Assembly (NCBI GenBank): GCA_947631575.1
Contig: CANRLW010000003.1
Coordinates: 1-64,000, forward strand
Source: an uncultured Clostridia bacterium
Lineage (GTDB): Bacteria > Bacillota > Clostridia > Oscillospirales > Ruminococcaceae
DNA length: 64,000 nucleotides
Direction: 5' to 3'
Positions within the stretch are counted from its first letter, which is position 1; each line of letters opens with the position of its first letter. Under the pieces are notes generated by a model. That model had not been told where the DNA came from, searched no databases, and was given only the letters and a program-made list of their open reading frames with translations. This document shows, piece after piece, positions 38,099 through 47,358 of this stretch. The position numbers and the translations under genes are program-made.

Positions 38099-39727
38099 AT
38101 GAAGAAACGAAGATTTAATTTACAGCCAAAACTGCTGCTCGGTCTGGTTATTATGGCGGTAGTTCTGGTAGTCGCGCTTTTATCTGTAATAATGGTGATC
38201 TTCGGCGGCTTTATGTACACATATTATTCGTGGATAACCTACGACAACGCCTATATGTCCTCCTACGTCATTGACGGCGACCGTATCGCGCAGTATTACA
38301 ACAACGGAAAAGTCGGCGAGAAGGACGACTATTATGAAGAGATCGCCGATTATCTTATGACCGTAAAAGACGAAGTGAGGTTTCAATATCTGTATGTGGC
38401 CGTCCCAGAAGGTGATAACCTCGTTTACATATGGTATGCGGGCGACACCGACGGGGAGAATACCCATAAGACGGGCGATATAGTCGAGTTGTCCGAGGGC
38501 GAAATGGAGTTTATGAAAAAGGCGGCGGACGTTAAAGGCGCGACGATAGACGAAAATGTTCTGATAACGGAAAACTTCGCTACGGCATACGTCCCCGTTT
38601 ATGACAGCAATAACAACATCGCGGCTTATGTTAAGGCAAGTATGTCCACCGAAAGCATGAACAAAAACGGCGATACGTTTACGGTAATTACGCTTATTGT
38701 CACGCTTGTTGTGCTTGTTATATCTTCATTCATTTACTATATCTATATAAAGAAAATACTTATCCGCCCGCTCTTTACTCTACACAATTCCGTTACGGGG
38801 CTTGTAAGCGGGCATATGGACGACCTCGATAAATTTACCGTAGACGTTAAAACAAGAGACGAGGTAGGCGACCTTGCGGACGGATTCGAGCAGATGGTAA
38901 AGGAACTGAACGAATATATAAACAACCTCAGCCGCGTAACAGCCGAAAAAGAGCGTATAGGCGCGGAGCTTGACGTTGCGGCGCATATCCAGAAATCAAT
39001 GCTCCCTTGTATATTTCCTGCGTTTCCCGAGAGAAAGGAATTTGACATCTATGCGACAATGACCCCCGCAAAGGAAGTCGGCGGCGATTTCTACGATTTC
39101 TTTATGGTGGACGAAAGACACCTTGCGATAGTAATGGCGGACGTTTCGGGAAAGGGCGTTCCCGCGGCGCTGTTTATGGTAATAGGAAAAACGCTGATAA
39201 AAGACCACACCCGCCCGGGAAGAAGTCTCGGAGAGGTATTCACCGAAGTAAACGATCTGCTTTGCGAATCGAACAGCGAGGGTTTATTTATAACGGCGTT
39301 TGAGGGCGTGCTTGACCTTGCGACAGGCGAATTTAATTATGTAAACGCGGGACACGAAATGCCGTTTATCTGCCGCGCGGGAGAAAAATATGAAACGCAT
39401 AAGATAAGAGCGGGCTTTGTGCTTGCGGGAATGGAAGGCATGAAATACCGCGCGGGTAGCATAACGCTTTCTGTCGGCGACAAGGTCTTTCAGTATACCG
39501 ACGGAGTGACCGAGGCAACAAATGCCCAAAACGAGCTGTACGGAATGGAACGGCTCGGAGAAGTCCTTAATAAAAACAAGGACAGCTCTCCCGCAGAACT
39601 TCTCCCGAAGGTAAAAGAGGATATTGACTTATTTGTAGGCAAAGCGCCGCAGTTTGACGATATAACGATGTTGTGCCTCGAATACAAGAGCAGAATGGAG
39701 CTTAAAGATGAAGGAACTGACAATTGA
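38099..39727 (+). CDS. HAMP-PP2C (SpoIIE/RsbU-type) phosphatase, membrane-anchored
   Basis: Two TMs with periplasmic sensor, HAMP, AAHIQKSMLP, GGDFYDFFMVDERHLAIVMADVSGKGVPAALFM. Confidence 0.94.
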   Translation: MKKRRFNLQPKLLLGLVIMAVVLVVALLSVIMVIFGGFMYTYYSWITYDNAYMSSYVIDGDRIAQYYNNGKVGEKDDYYEEIADYLMTVKDEVRFQYLYVAVPEGDNLVYIWYAGDTDGENTHKTGDIVELSEGEMEFMKKAADVKGATIDENVLITENFATAYVPVYDSNNNIAAYVKASMSTESMNKNGDTFTVITLIVTLVVLVISSFIYYIYIKKILIRPLFTLHNSVTGLVSGHMDDLDKFTVDVKTRDEVGDLADGFEQMVKELNEYINNLSRVTAEKERIGAELDVAAHIQKSMLPCIFPAFPERKEFDIYATMTPAKEVGGDFYDFFMVDERHLAIVMADVSGKGVPAALFMVIGKTLIKDHTRPGRSLGEVFTEVNDLLCESNSEGLFITAFEGVLDLATGEFNYVNAGHEMPFICRAGEKYETHKIRAGFVLAGMEGMKYRAGSITLSVGDKVFQYTDGVTEATNAQNELYGMERLGEVLNKNKDSSPAELLPKVKEDIDLFVGKAPQFDDITMLCLEYKSRMELKDEGTDN

Positions 39728-40115
39728 CGCGACAGTAGACAATATCCCCGTTGTCACGGATTTCGTAAACGAACAGCTCGAAGAACACGGCTGTTCGATA
39801 AAGTCGCAGATGCAGATAGATATAGCGATAGACGAGCTTTTTGGTAATATCGCTCACTATGCATATGAAAAAAATGTCGGTTCGGCGACGGTGAGAGTTG
39901 AGCTTTCGGAAGAGCCGCTCTCGGTCGTTATCACATTTATAGACAACGGCGTTCCTTATGACCCTCTTAAAAAAGCCGACCCTGATACCGCTCTTTCCGT
40001 AGAAGAACGGGAAATAGGCGGACTTGGGATATACATGGTAAAAAAGAGCATGGACGGCGTTGAATACGAATATAAAGACGGTCAGAATATTCTTAAAATA
40101 ACAAAAAATCTATAA
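39708..40115 (+). CDS. Anti-sigma regulatory factor-like ATPase (RsbW/HATPase_c_2)
   Basis: QIDIAIDELFGNIAHYAYEKNVGSATVRVEL...VITFIDNGVPYDPLKKADPD...GGLGIYMVKKSMD. Confidence 0.92.
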   Translation: MKELTIDATVDNIPVVTDFVNEQLEEHGCSIKSQMQIDIAIDELFGNIAHYAYEKNVGSATVRVELSEEPLSVVITFIDNGVPYDPLKKADPDTALSVEEREIGGLGIYMVKKSMDGVEYEYKDGQNILKITKNL

Positions 40116-40169
40116 AATAATTTTTTAATTTGCGGTAATAAAAATTGCCGCAGGAGGTGTAGAAGTTTT

Positions 40170-41612
40170 ATGGTTACTTTTATTATTGGTTTGGTTGTTC
40201 TGCTGGTGGGCGGCGCACTTTACGGAAAGGTCTGCGAAAAGGTATTCAGACCCGACGACCGCGAAACGCCCGCTGTACGTATGAATGACGGAGTGGACTA
40301 TGTGCCTATGAAGAAGTGGAAAAACTCGCTTATTCAGCTTTTGAACATAGCGGGAACAGGTCCTATCTTAGGTCCTATCCAGGGCATACTTTTCGGGCCT
40401 ATTGCGTTTATCACCATTCCCATAGGCTGTATAATCGGCGGAGCATTCCACGACTATATGTGCGGAATGATCTCTGTCCGCGAGGACGGCGCACAGATGC
40501 CCGCGCTGATAAAAAAATACCTCGGAAAATATACATATCCGATCTACAATATCTTTGTGTGCCTTCTTATGCTCCTTGTCGGAGCGGTCTTTATCTATAC
40601 GCCCGGCGATCTGTTTGTATCGCAGATCCTTAAAGCCGACAGCGGCGTAACTAATCCCGTTTTGTGGATAGTATACGGAGTAATTTTTGTTTATTACATC
40701 GTGGCGACGCTTTTCCCGATAGACAAGATAATAGGAAAGGTCTACCCGATATTCGGCGCTCTTCTTATTTTATCGGCAGTCGGCGTTTTTGCGGGACTTC
40801 TGATAAAAGGCTATCCGCTCGACGACATCTGGACAACGGGAGTTATCGGCGTTCACCCGAAGGGACTTCATTTTATCCCCGTGTTCTTTGTAACGGTTGC
40901 CTGCGGCATTGTTTCGGGATTTCATTCTACACAGGCTACCCTTGTTTCGCGTACAATGAAAAGCGAAAAAGAGGGCAGAATGACGTTCTATAATATGATG
41001 CTCGCAGAGGGATTTATAGCCATGATATGGGCTGCCGCGGCAATGGGCGTTATAAATCTCGGCCTTGCGAATGCCGACACAAGCACGACCGCCGTTGTAG
41101 GCATAATAGCAAACGACCTTCTCGGAAACATAGGCGGCATAATCGCGGTTATAGGCATAATCGTTCTTCCCATAACCTCCGGCGATACGGCTCTTCGCTC
41201 GCTGAGGCTGATAGTCTCCGACGCGCTGAAGATTGACCAGACGAAAAAGTCAAAGAGGCTCGCGGTTTCGCTCGTTATATTTGCGTTGGTAGCTGGGCTG
41301 CTTATTTTTGCAAAGATAAACTCCGACGGCTTTGAGGTGCTTTGGCGTTATTTCGCATGGGCAAACCAGACCATTGCGGTATTTGCATTCGGCATGATAA
41401 CCATGTACATGATAAAGAACAAAAAGCCGTTTATTATGGCGCTTATTCCGGGTATGTTCTATATGTTCATTATATCCAGCTTTATATTAAACGCGCAGAT
41501 AGGCTTTAATCTCCCGTGGGTAATAAGCTACTCTGTCGCGGGAGCATTGACTGCGGCATACGGAGCGGCGCTTGTAATATGCGGAATGAGAAGTATAAGG
41601 CAGAAAAATTAA
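40170..41612 (+). CDS. cstA: Carbon starvation CstA family transporter (pyruvate/peptide)
   Basis: NIAGTGPILGPIQGILFGPIAFITIPIGCIIGGAFHDYMCGMISVREDGAQMP; GFHSTQATLVSRTM; TSGDTALRSLRLIV. Confidence 0.93.
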   Translation: MVTFIIGLVVLLVGGALYGKVCEKVFRPDDRETPAVRMNDGVDYVPMKKWKNSLIQLLNIAGTGPILGPIQGILFGPIAFITIPIGCIIGGAFHDYMCGMISVREDGAQMPALIKKYLGKYTYPIYNIFVCLLMLLVGAVFIYTPGDLFVSQILKADSGVTNPVLWIVYGVIFVYYIVATLFPIDKIIGKVYPIFGALLILSAVGVFAGLLIKGYPLDDIWTTGVIGVHPKGLHFIPVFFVTVACGIVSGFHSTQATLVSRTMKSEKEGRMTFYNMMLAEGFIAMIWAAAAMGVINLGLANADTSTTAVVGIIANDLLGNIGGIIAVIGIIVLPITSGDTALRSLRLIVSDALKIDQTKKSKRLAVSLVIFALVAGLLIFAKINSDGFEVLWRYFAWANQTIAVFAFGMITMYMIKNKKPFIMALIPGMFYMFIISSFILNAQIGFNLPWVISYSVAGALTAAYGAALVICGMRSIRQKN

Positions 41613-41650
41613 AAAGTATGTAAATATAGCCCAATACAGGAGGAAACCAT

Positions 41651-42121
41651 ATGGCGTCTATTTTCAGAGAAAAAAGCATGGAAAGGGTATCGTCTCCCGA
41701 ACAGCTCAATGATTACATAAAGGTCACAAATCCCGGCATCTGGCTGACTCTCGCGGCAATCATTGTCCTGCTCGCAGGCTTTATTGTCTGGGGAATTGTC
41801 GGAAAACTCGAAACAAAGGTAAATACCGTCGTTGTTTCCGATACGGAAAAGACCGTCTGCTATGTAAAAGAATCGGACATAGCGAAAATCAAAGAGGGCG
41901 ATACAGTCCGCATAGGTGAAAAAGAATATGCCGTAAAAGCAGTACCCTCCGAGCCCGTTTCGGCGGACGAGAACTTTTCTGCATATGCAATGCATATCGG
42001 AAACTTTACCGCGGGAGAATGGGTATACGCAGTAGAGCTTAATACTGCGCTCCAGAACGGCGTTTACGAGGCGTCGGTAATAACCGACAGCGTTTCCCCT
42101 ATTTCCTTTTTGTTTGAATGA
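41651..42121 (+). CDS. Short HlyD-like NHLP/NHLM secretion accessory protein
   Basis: IFREKSMERVSSPEQLNDYIKVTNPGIWLTLAAIIVLLAGFIVWGIVGKLETKVNTVVV; start of exporter operon. Confidence 0.8.
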   Translation: MASIFREKSMERVSSPEQLNDYIKVTNPGIWLTLAAIIVLLAGFIVWGIVGKLETKVNTVVVSDTEKTVCYVKESDIAKIKEGDTVRIGEKEYAVKAVPSEPVSADENFSAYAMHIGNFTAGEWVYAVELNTALQNGVYEASVITDSVSPISFLFE

Positions 42122-44313
42122 GGTGCGAGATGTCGGCTAAGAAAATAAAGCAGCCTGTAACAAACGGCGTGGCTAAAGTGCCTGTAGTTATGCAGATGGA
42201 GGCGCTCGAATGCGGAGCGGCGTCGCTTACGATGATACTTGCATATTACGGAAAGTGGATACCTCTCGAACAGGTGCGCGCGGACTGCGGCGTATCGCGC
42301 GACGGCTCAAGCGCAAAGAACGTCCTCAAAGCCGCGAGAAGTTACGGAATGACCGCGAAGGGCTATCGCTATGAGCCGGAGCAGCTTAAAGAAAAGGGAA
42401 AGTTTCCCTGTATCATTCACTGGAATTTCAACCACTTTGTCGTTCTCTGCGGATTTAAAGGCAACAAGGCGGTATTAAACGACCCCGCAAACGGAAATTA
42501 TACCGTTTCAATGGACACCTTCGACAAGAGCTTTACGGGCATTTGCCTTATGTTTGAGCCGACAGAAAGTTTCGAGCCGGGCGGAAAGCCGAAAAGCGTT
42601 CTGTCGTTTGCCGCAAAGCGCCTCGCGGGAGCAGGCTCGGCGGTTGCGTTTGTTGTACTGACGACCGTTATAACATCTCTCATAGGAATTATACAGCCCG
42701 CGTTTTCGAGGATATTCCTCGACAGACTTCTGACAAAAGAAGATCCCGAATGGTTCTATCCTTTTCTGGGAATTTTAGCGGCGGTTTCGGTAGTACAGAT
42801 AATCACGGCGTTTGTCGAGGCAAGAACTAAGTTCAAGATAGAGGGAAAGCTCGCCGTTGTCGGCGACACTAATTTTATCTGGAAGATACTGAGAATGCCC
42901 ATGGAGTTTTTCTCCCAGCGCATGGCGGGCGATATCCAGCAGCGCCAAGGCGCAAACTCCGAGATAGCGAAAAATTTTGTAAACACGTTTGCTCCGCTCG
43001 TATTAAATGCGGCAATGCTCATTTTCTATCTTGTGGTAATGATACAGTACAGCTGGTTTCTTACGCTCATAGGCGTGGTTTCGATAATACTCAACTTAAT
43101 TCTTTCGCACGTCATCTCCAAAAAGCGCGTGAACATAACGCGCGTTCAGATGCGCGACGAGGCAAAGCTGGCTGGCTCTACCGTTGCGGGAATTGAAATG
43201 ATAGAAACCATAAAGTCGAGCGGCGCGGAAAACGGCTATTATGAAAAATGGTCGGGATATCAGGCAAGCGTTAATACACAGCAGATAAAATTTGCAAAGC
43301 TGAATGAATATCTCGGAATGGTACCGAGCCTTGTAACTCAGCTTACGAATACTATAGTTCTCATTCTCGGCGTTTTCTTTACTATAAACGGACAGTTTAC
43401 CGTCGGCATGGTAATGGCGTTTCAGGGATTTCTGACGGCATTTACCCAGCCCGCAATGACGCTTATAACCGCGGGCGAAACTATCCAGGAAATGCGCACG
43501 CAAATGGAGCGCATTGAGGACGTTATGGAATATCCGACAGACGTGAACTATGAAAACGACGGCGGAATAAAGGAAGACGCGGAATATGACAAGCTTTCGG
43601 GCGCGCTTGAAATGAAAAACGTTACCTTCGGATATTCGCGACTCGGCGAACCGCTTATTGAAAACTTTAGCCTTTCGCTGAAACCCGGCAGCAGAGTTGC
43701 GTTCGTGGGCGGCTCGGGCTGTGGAAAATCCACGCTCTCAAAGCTCATTTCGGGATTATATCAGCCCTGGAGCGGGGAGATACTCTTTGACGGAAAGCCG
43801 ATGAAGGACATTGACAGAAGTGTCTTTACAGGCTCTCTTGCGGTAGTGGATCAGGACATAATCCTGTTTGAGGACACTGTCCGCAACAACATAAAGATGT
43901 GGGATTCTTCCATAGAAGATTTTGAAATGATACTTGCCGCAAAGGACGCACAGCTGCACGAGGACATTATGAAACGCGACGGCGGCTATAGCTATATGAT
44001 AACCGAGGGAGGAAAAGACTTTTCCGGCGGTCAGCGCCAGCGCATTGAAATTGCAAGAGTATTAGCCCAAGACCCTACAATAATCATACTTGACGAGGCG
44101 ACGAGCGCGCTTGACGCAAAGACGGAATACGACGTTGTCCGCTCGATAAAGGACAGAGGGATAACCTGCATTGTCGTTGCGCACAGATTGTCCACCATAC
44201 GCGACTGCGATGAAATTATAGTTATGGATCATGGAAAAGTCGTTGAGCGCGGAACTCATGAGGAATTATATGCAAAGAACGGCTACTATACGCAGCTCGT
44301 TTCCAATGAATAA
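42118..44313 (+). CDS. NHLP-family peptide export ABC transporter with N-terminal C39 peptidase
   Basis: C39: MQMEALECGAASLTMILAYYGKW, HWNFNHFVVL, LNDPANG; ABC: GGSGCGKSTLSKL, FSGGQRQRIEIARVLAQDPTIIILDEATSALD. Confidence 0.95.
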   Translation: MRCEMSAKKIKQPVTNGVAKVPVVMQMEALECGAASLTMILAYYGKWIPLEQVRADCGVSRDGSSAKNVLKAARSYGMTAKGYRYEPEQLKEKGKFPCIIHWNFNHFVVLCGFKGNKAVLNDPANGNYTVSMDTFDKSFTGICLMFEPTESFEPGGKPKSVLSFAAKRLAGAGSAVAFVVLTTVITSLIGIIQPAFSRIFLDRLLTKEDPEWFYPFLGILAAVSVVQIITAFVEARTKFKIEGKLAVVGDTNFIWKILRMPMEFFSQRMAGDIQQRQGANSEIAKNFVNTFAPLVLNAAMLIFYLVVMIQYSWFLTLIGVVSIILNLILSHVISKKRVNITRVQMRDEAKLAGSTVAGIEMIETIKSSGAENGYYEKWSGYQASVNTQQIKFAKLNEYLGMVPSLVTQLTNTIVLILGVFFTINGQFTVGMVMAFQGFLTAFTQPAMTLITAGETIQEMRTQMERIEDVMEYPTDVNYENDGGIKEDAEYDKLSGALEMKNVTFGYSRLGEPLIENFSLSLKPGSRVAFVGGSGCGKSTLSKLISGLYQPWSGEILFDGKPMKDIDRSVFTGSLAVVDQDIILFEDTVRNNIKMWDSSIEDFEMILAAKDAQLHEDIMKRDGGYSYMITEGGKDFSGGQRQRIEIARVLAQDPTIIILDEATSALDAKTEYDVVRSIKDRGITCIVVAHRLSTIRDCDEIIVMDHGKVVERGTHEELYAKNGYYTQLVSNE

Positions 44314-44331
44314 AGAAAGGAGCGTGTATAT

Positions 44332-46545
44332 ATGGGTTGGTTTGACGAACAGATAAAACAGCGCAACAAGCATGACCAGAACATTTTTGAAGAGGCATTT
44401 CTGGGGATCTCCGACGCAGTTACGGGCGCGCGCGTTTCCGCCGCTCTCGGCGACGAGCAGAGCCGCGCAAAAGACGCCATAGACGAGATACTAAGGTTTT
44501 ATCATGTCAAAACGCGTGACGTTCCCGACGAAATAAAGGACATGAACGAGCGGCTCGAGTTTCTCATGCGCCCCCACGGCATAATGAGAAGAACCGTAGA
44601 GCTTGAAAAAGGCTGGTATAAGGACGCTATGGGCGCAATGCTCGGCGTGAGAAAATCGGACGGTACGGTAGTGGCTCTTGTTCCGAAGGGATTTTCGGGA
44701 TATTCGTTTCTTGATATTGAAACGGGAAAGAGCGTCAGAGTTTCCAAAAAGAACGAAGATCTTTTTGAAAAAGAGGCAGTCGCTTTTTATAAGCCGTTCC
44801 CGCTGAAAAAGATGACGATAGGTTCTCTTATGAAATATATCGCCGAGATACTTTCACCCGCGGATTATGCGCTTGCGGCAATAGCGACGCTTATTGTAAC
44901 GCTTATCGGAATGTTCGCTCCGAAATTAAATCAGCTTTTGTTCGGCGCGGTAGTAGAAAGCGGAGATATGACACTGTTAGGCTCAATAGCGGTGTTCTTG
45001 CTTTGCCTGACAGTATCAACGGCGCTTTTCGGCGCGGTAAAGAACCTCATAATCGCGAGGATAAGGACGAAAATGGACGTTACAGTCCAGGCTGCGGCAA
45101 TGGCACGAGTTCTTTCGCTCCCCGCGGCATTCTTTAAAGACTACAGCTCGGGCGACCTTTATACAAGAACGCAGTATATAAATATGCTCTGCACGATGAT
45201 AGTTGACACTGTTTTATCCACGGGACTTACTTCTGTGTTCTCACTTATTTACATAACGCAGATATTTGACTTTGCACCCGCGCTGGTCGTTCCCGCGCTT
45301 GTTGTTGTGGCAATAACGGTCGTCGTTTCGTTTATTACGGCATTAGCGCAGATGAAGGTATCAAAGAAAAGACTTGAACTATGCACAAAAGAAAGCGGCA
45401 TGAGCTATTCGCTCATAACGGGCGTTCAGAAAATAAAGCTCTCCGGCGCGGAAAAACGCGCTTTTGCGAGGTGGGGAAAGCTCTACGCCGAACAGTCGAA
45501 GGTCACCTATAACCCTCCCGCAATAATCAAATACAACAAGGTCATAACGACCTTTATAACCCTTGCGGGAACGTTCGCTATGTATTATCTGGCTGTTTCG
45601 AGCGGCGTTTCGGTCGCGGATTATTATGCGTTCAACACCGCATACGGTCTTGTTTCGGGGGCGTTTGTCGCGCTCGCGGACATTGCTCTAACCGCCGCGA
45701 ACATAAAGCCCGTTCTCGATCTCTCAAAGCCCATTCTCGAAAGCGTTCCCGAAGTTTCAGAGGGCAAGCAGGTCATAACGCGTCTTTCGGGCGGGATAGA
45801 GCTTAACAACGTTTCCTTCCGCTATAACGAAAATATGCCGAACGTTGTGGACGACTTGTCGCTGAAGATACGCCCGGGGCAGTATGTGGCGATAGTTGGT
45901 ACAACAGGCTGCGGAAAATCCACGCTCATGCGGCTTATGCTCGGATTTGAAACGCCGCAGAAGGGCGCAATTTATTACGACGGAAAGGATATAGCGGGCA
46001 TTGACCTGAAATCCCTTCGGCGCAGAATAGGAACGGTCATGCAGAACGGAAAGCTATTTCAGGGCGACATCTTTTCAAACATAACCATTTCCGCGCCGTG
46101 GCTCACTTTAGACGACGCATGGGAGGCGGCGGAGCTTTCGGGCATAGCCGATGACATACGCCGTATGCCCATGGGCATGAACACCCTCATTTCCGAGGGC
46201 AGCGGCGGAGTTTCGGGCGGTCAGCGCCAGCGCCTTATGATAGCGAGAGCTATTGCGCCGAAACCGAAGATACTTATGTTTGACGAGGCAACGAGCGCCC
46301 TCGATAACATCACCCAGAAAACCGTTTCACAGTCGCTCGACAGGCTTAAATGCACGAGAATTGTCATAGCGCACAGGCTCTCGACCATTAAACAGTGCGA
46401 CAGGATAATATACCTCGAAAAAGGGAAAATTGTCGAGGACGGTTCTTATAACGAGCTTATAGAAAAGAACGGAAAGTTTGCGGAGCTTGTCGCGCGCCAG
46501 CGGCTCGATGATACGGAATATGTGGGGCAGACGACAGCATTCTAA
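44332..46545 (+). CDS. NHLP-family export ABC transporter permease/ATPase (no peptidase)
   Basis: GTTGCGKSTLMRLMLGFETPQKGAIYYDGKDIAGIDLKSLRRRIGTVMQNGKLFQGDIFSNI, VSGGQRQRLMIARAIAPKPKILMFDEATSALDN; TM domain. Confidence 0.94.
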   Translation: MGWFDEQIKQRNKHDQNIFEEAFLGISDAVTGARVSAALGDEQSRAKDAIDEILRFYHVKTRDVPDEIKDMNERLEFLMRPHGIMRRTVELEKGWYKDAMGAMLGVRKSDGTVVALVPKGFSGYSFLDIETGKSVRVSKKNEDLFEKEAVAFYKPFPLKKMTIGSLMKYIAEILSPADYALAAIATLIVTLIGMFAPKLNQLLFGAVVESGDMTLLGSIAVFLLCLTVSTALFGAVKNLIIARIRTKMDVTVQAAAMARVLSLPAAFFKDYSSGDLYTRTQYINMLCTMIVDTVLSTGLTSVFSLIYITQIFDFAPALVVPALVVVAITVVVSFITALAQMKVSKKRLELCTKESGMSYSLITGVQKIKLSGAEKRAFARWGKLYAEQSKVTYNPPAIIKYNKVITTFITLAGTFAMYYLAVSSGVSVADYYAFNTAYGLVSGAFVALADIALTAANIKPVLDLSKPILESVPEVSEGKQVITRLSGGIELNNVSFRYNENMPNVVDDLSLKIRPGQYVAIVGTTGCGKSTLMRLMLGFETPQKGAIYYDGKDIAGIDLKSLRRRIGTVMQNGKLFQGDIFSNITISAPWLTLDDAWEAAELSGIADDIRRMPMGMNTLISEGSGGVSGGQRQRLMIARAIAPKPKILMFDEATSALDNITQKTVSQSLDRLKCTRIVIAHRLSTIKQCDRIIYLEKGKIVEDGSYNELIEKNGKFAELVARQRLDDTEYVGQTTAF

Positions 46546-46654
46546 AAAAATTTTCGATAACCTCTAACAAAAAAGAATTTTCTCCGTATAAATAAATGAA
46601 ACGCAAGGTAAAGAACAGTTGCCTTTAGAACAGGCTCTGCCGTATGGAGTGAAT

Positions 46655-46840
46655 ATGGAAAAAACTGAAGATATTATTCGCAGGCTGTTTGACTTTCAGC
46701 GTTTCGCCTCAAACAAGCGCCTCGATAAAATAATAGCCGACTGCGAAGACGGCGGCGTTCTGCTTGAGGACAGCGAGCTTGATATAAACGCCGCGGGTGA
46801 AACGGACATAAGAAAGCCGGGGAGCGATCCGAAGAAATGA
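46655..46840 (+). CDS. Small AAG-motif protein translationally coupled to ECF sigma factor
   Basis: MEKTEDIIRRLFDFQRFASNKRLDKIIADCEDGGVLLEDSELDINAAGETDIRKPGSDPKK; ATGA overlap with next gene; ATG 46655 preceded by tggag. Confidence 0.75.
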   Translation: MEKTEDIIRRLFDFQRFASNKRLDKIIADCEDGGVLLEDSELDINAAGETDIRKPGSDPKK

Positions 46841-47334
46841 AGATAACTCCCGAAGAACTTTATAATGCCTACCGCGAAAAGGTCGAGCGCTACATATGTT
46901 CTCATGTCGGAAATGAGCACGACCGCGCGGATATCGTACAACAGGTGTTTTTAAACGCCATATCCGCTTTGGAAAGTTACGACCCCGAAAAGGCGTCTAT
47001 AAGCACATGGCTCTATGCCATAACGCGAAACGCCGTTATTGACTACTACAGAAACCTTGAAAAAGCGCCGCTTTCGGCAGATGACAATGAACTTCAGCTT
47101 TTTTCATCGGAGGAAAGACCGCTTTCCGAGGAAACGCTCGATGCCCTCGCAGATGCTCTCGAACAGCTCCCCGAGCGCGAGCGGAAGATAATCGTTCTTC
47201 GGTTTTACGGCGGTTATTCCGCGAAAGAGACCGCCGAAAAGATAGGACTTAGCTATGCGAACGTCCGTTTTCTGCAATACGCCGCCCTTAAAAAGCTTAG
47301 AAAGTTTTTAGAAGAAACAGGGCTTTTTGAATGA
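46837..47334 (+). CDS. ECF-type sigma-70 family RNA polymerase sigma factor
   Basis: DIVQQVFLNAISALESYDPEKASISTWLYAITRNAVIDYYR; LEQLPERERKIIVLRFYGGYSAKETAEKIGLSYANVRFLQYAALKKLRK. Confidence 0.93.
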   Translation: MKITPEELYNAYREKVERYICSHVGNEHDRADIVQQVFLNAISALESYDPEKASISTWLYAITRNAVIDYYRNLEKAPLSADDNELQLFSSEERPLSEETLDALADALEQLPERERKIIVLRFYGGYSAKETAEKIGLSYANVRFLQYAALKKLRKFLEETGLFE

Positions 47335-47358
47335 AACTTTTTGAAAGGATAACCTTAT

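Noticed and set aside
40131-40152. Hairpin TGCGGTAAT-aaaa-ATTGCCGCA directly before the cstA Shine-Dalgarno as a riboswitch
   Set aside because: Real hairpin, but too small for a known riboswitch class; more likely a simple terminator or RBS-proximal stem, so not claimed as a feature.
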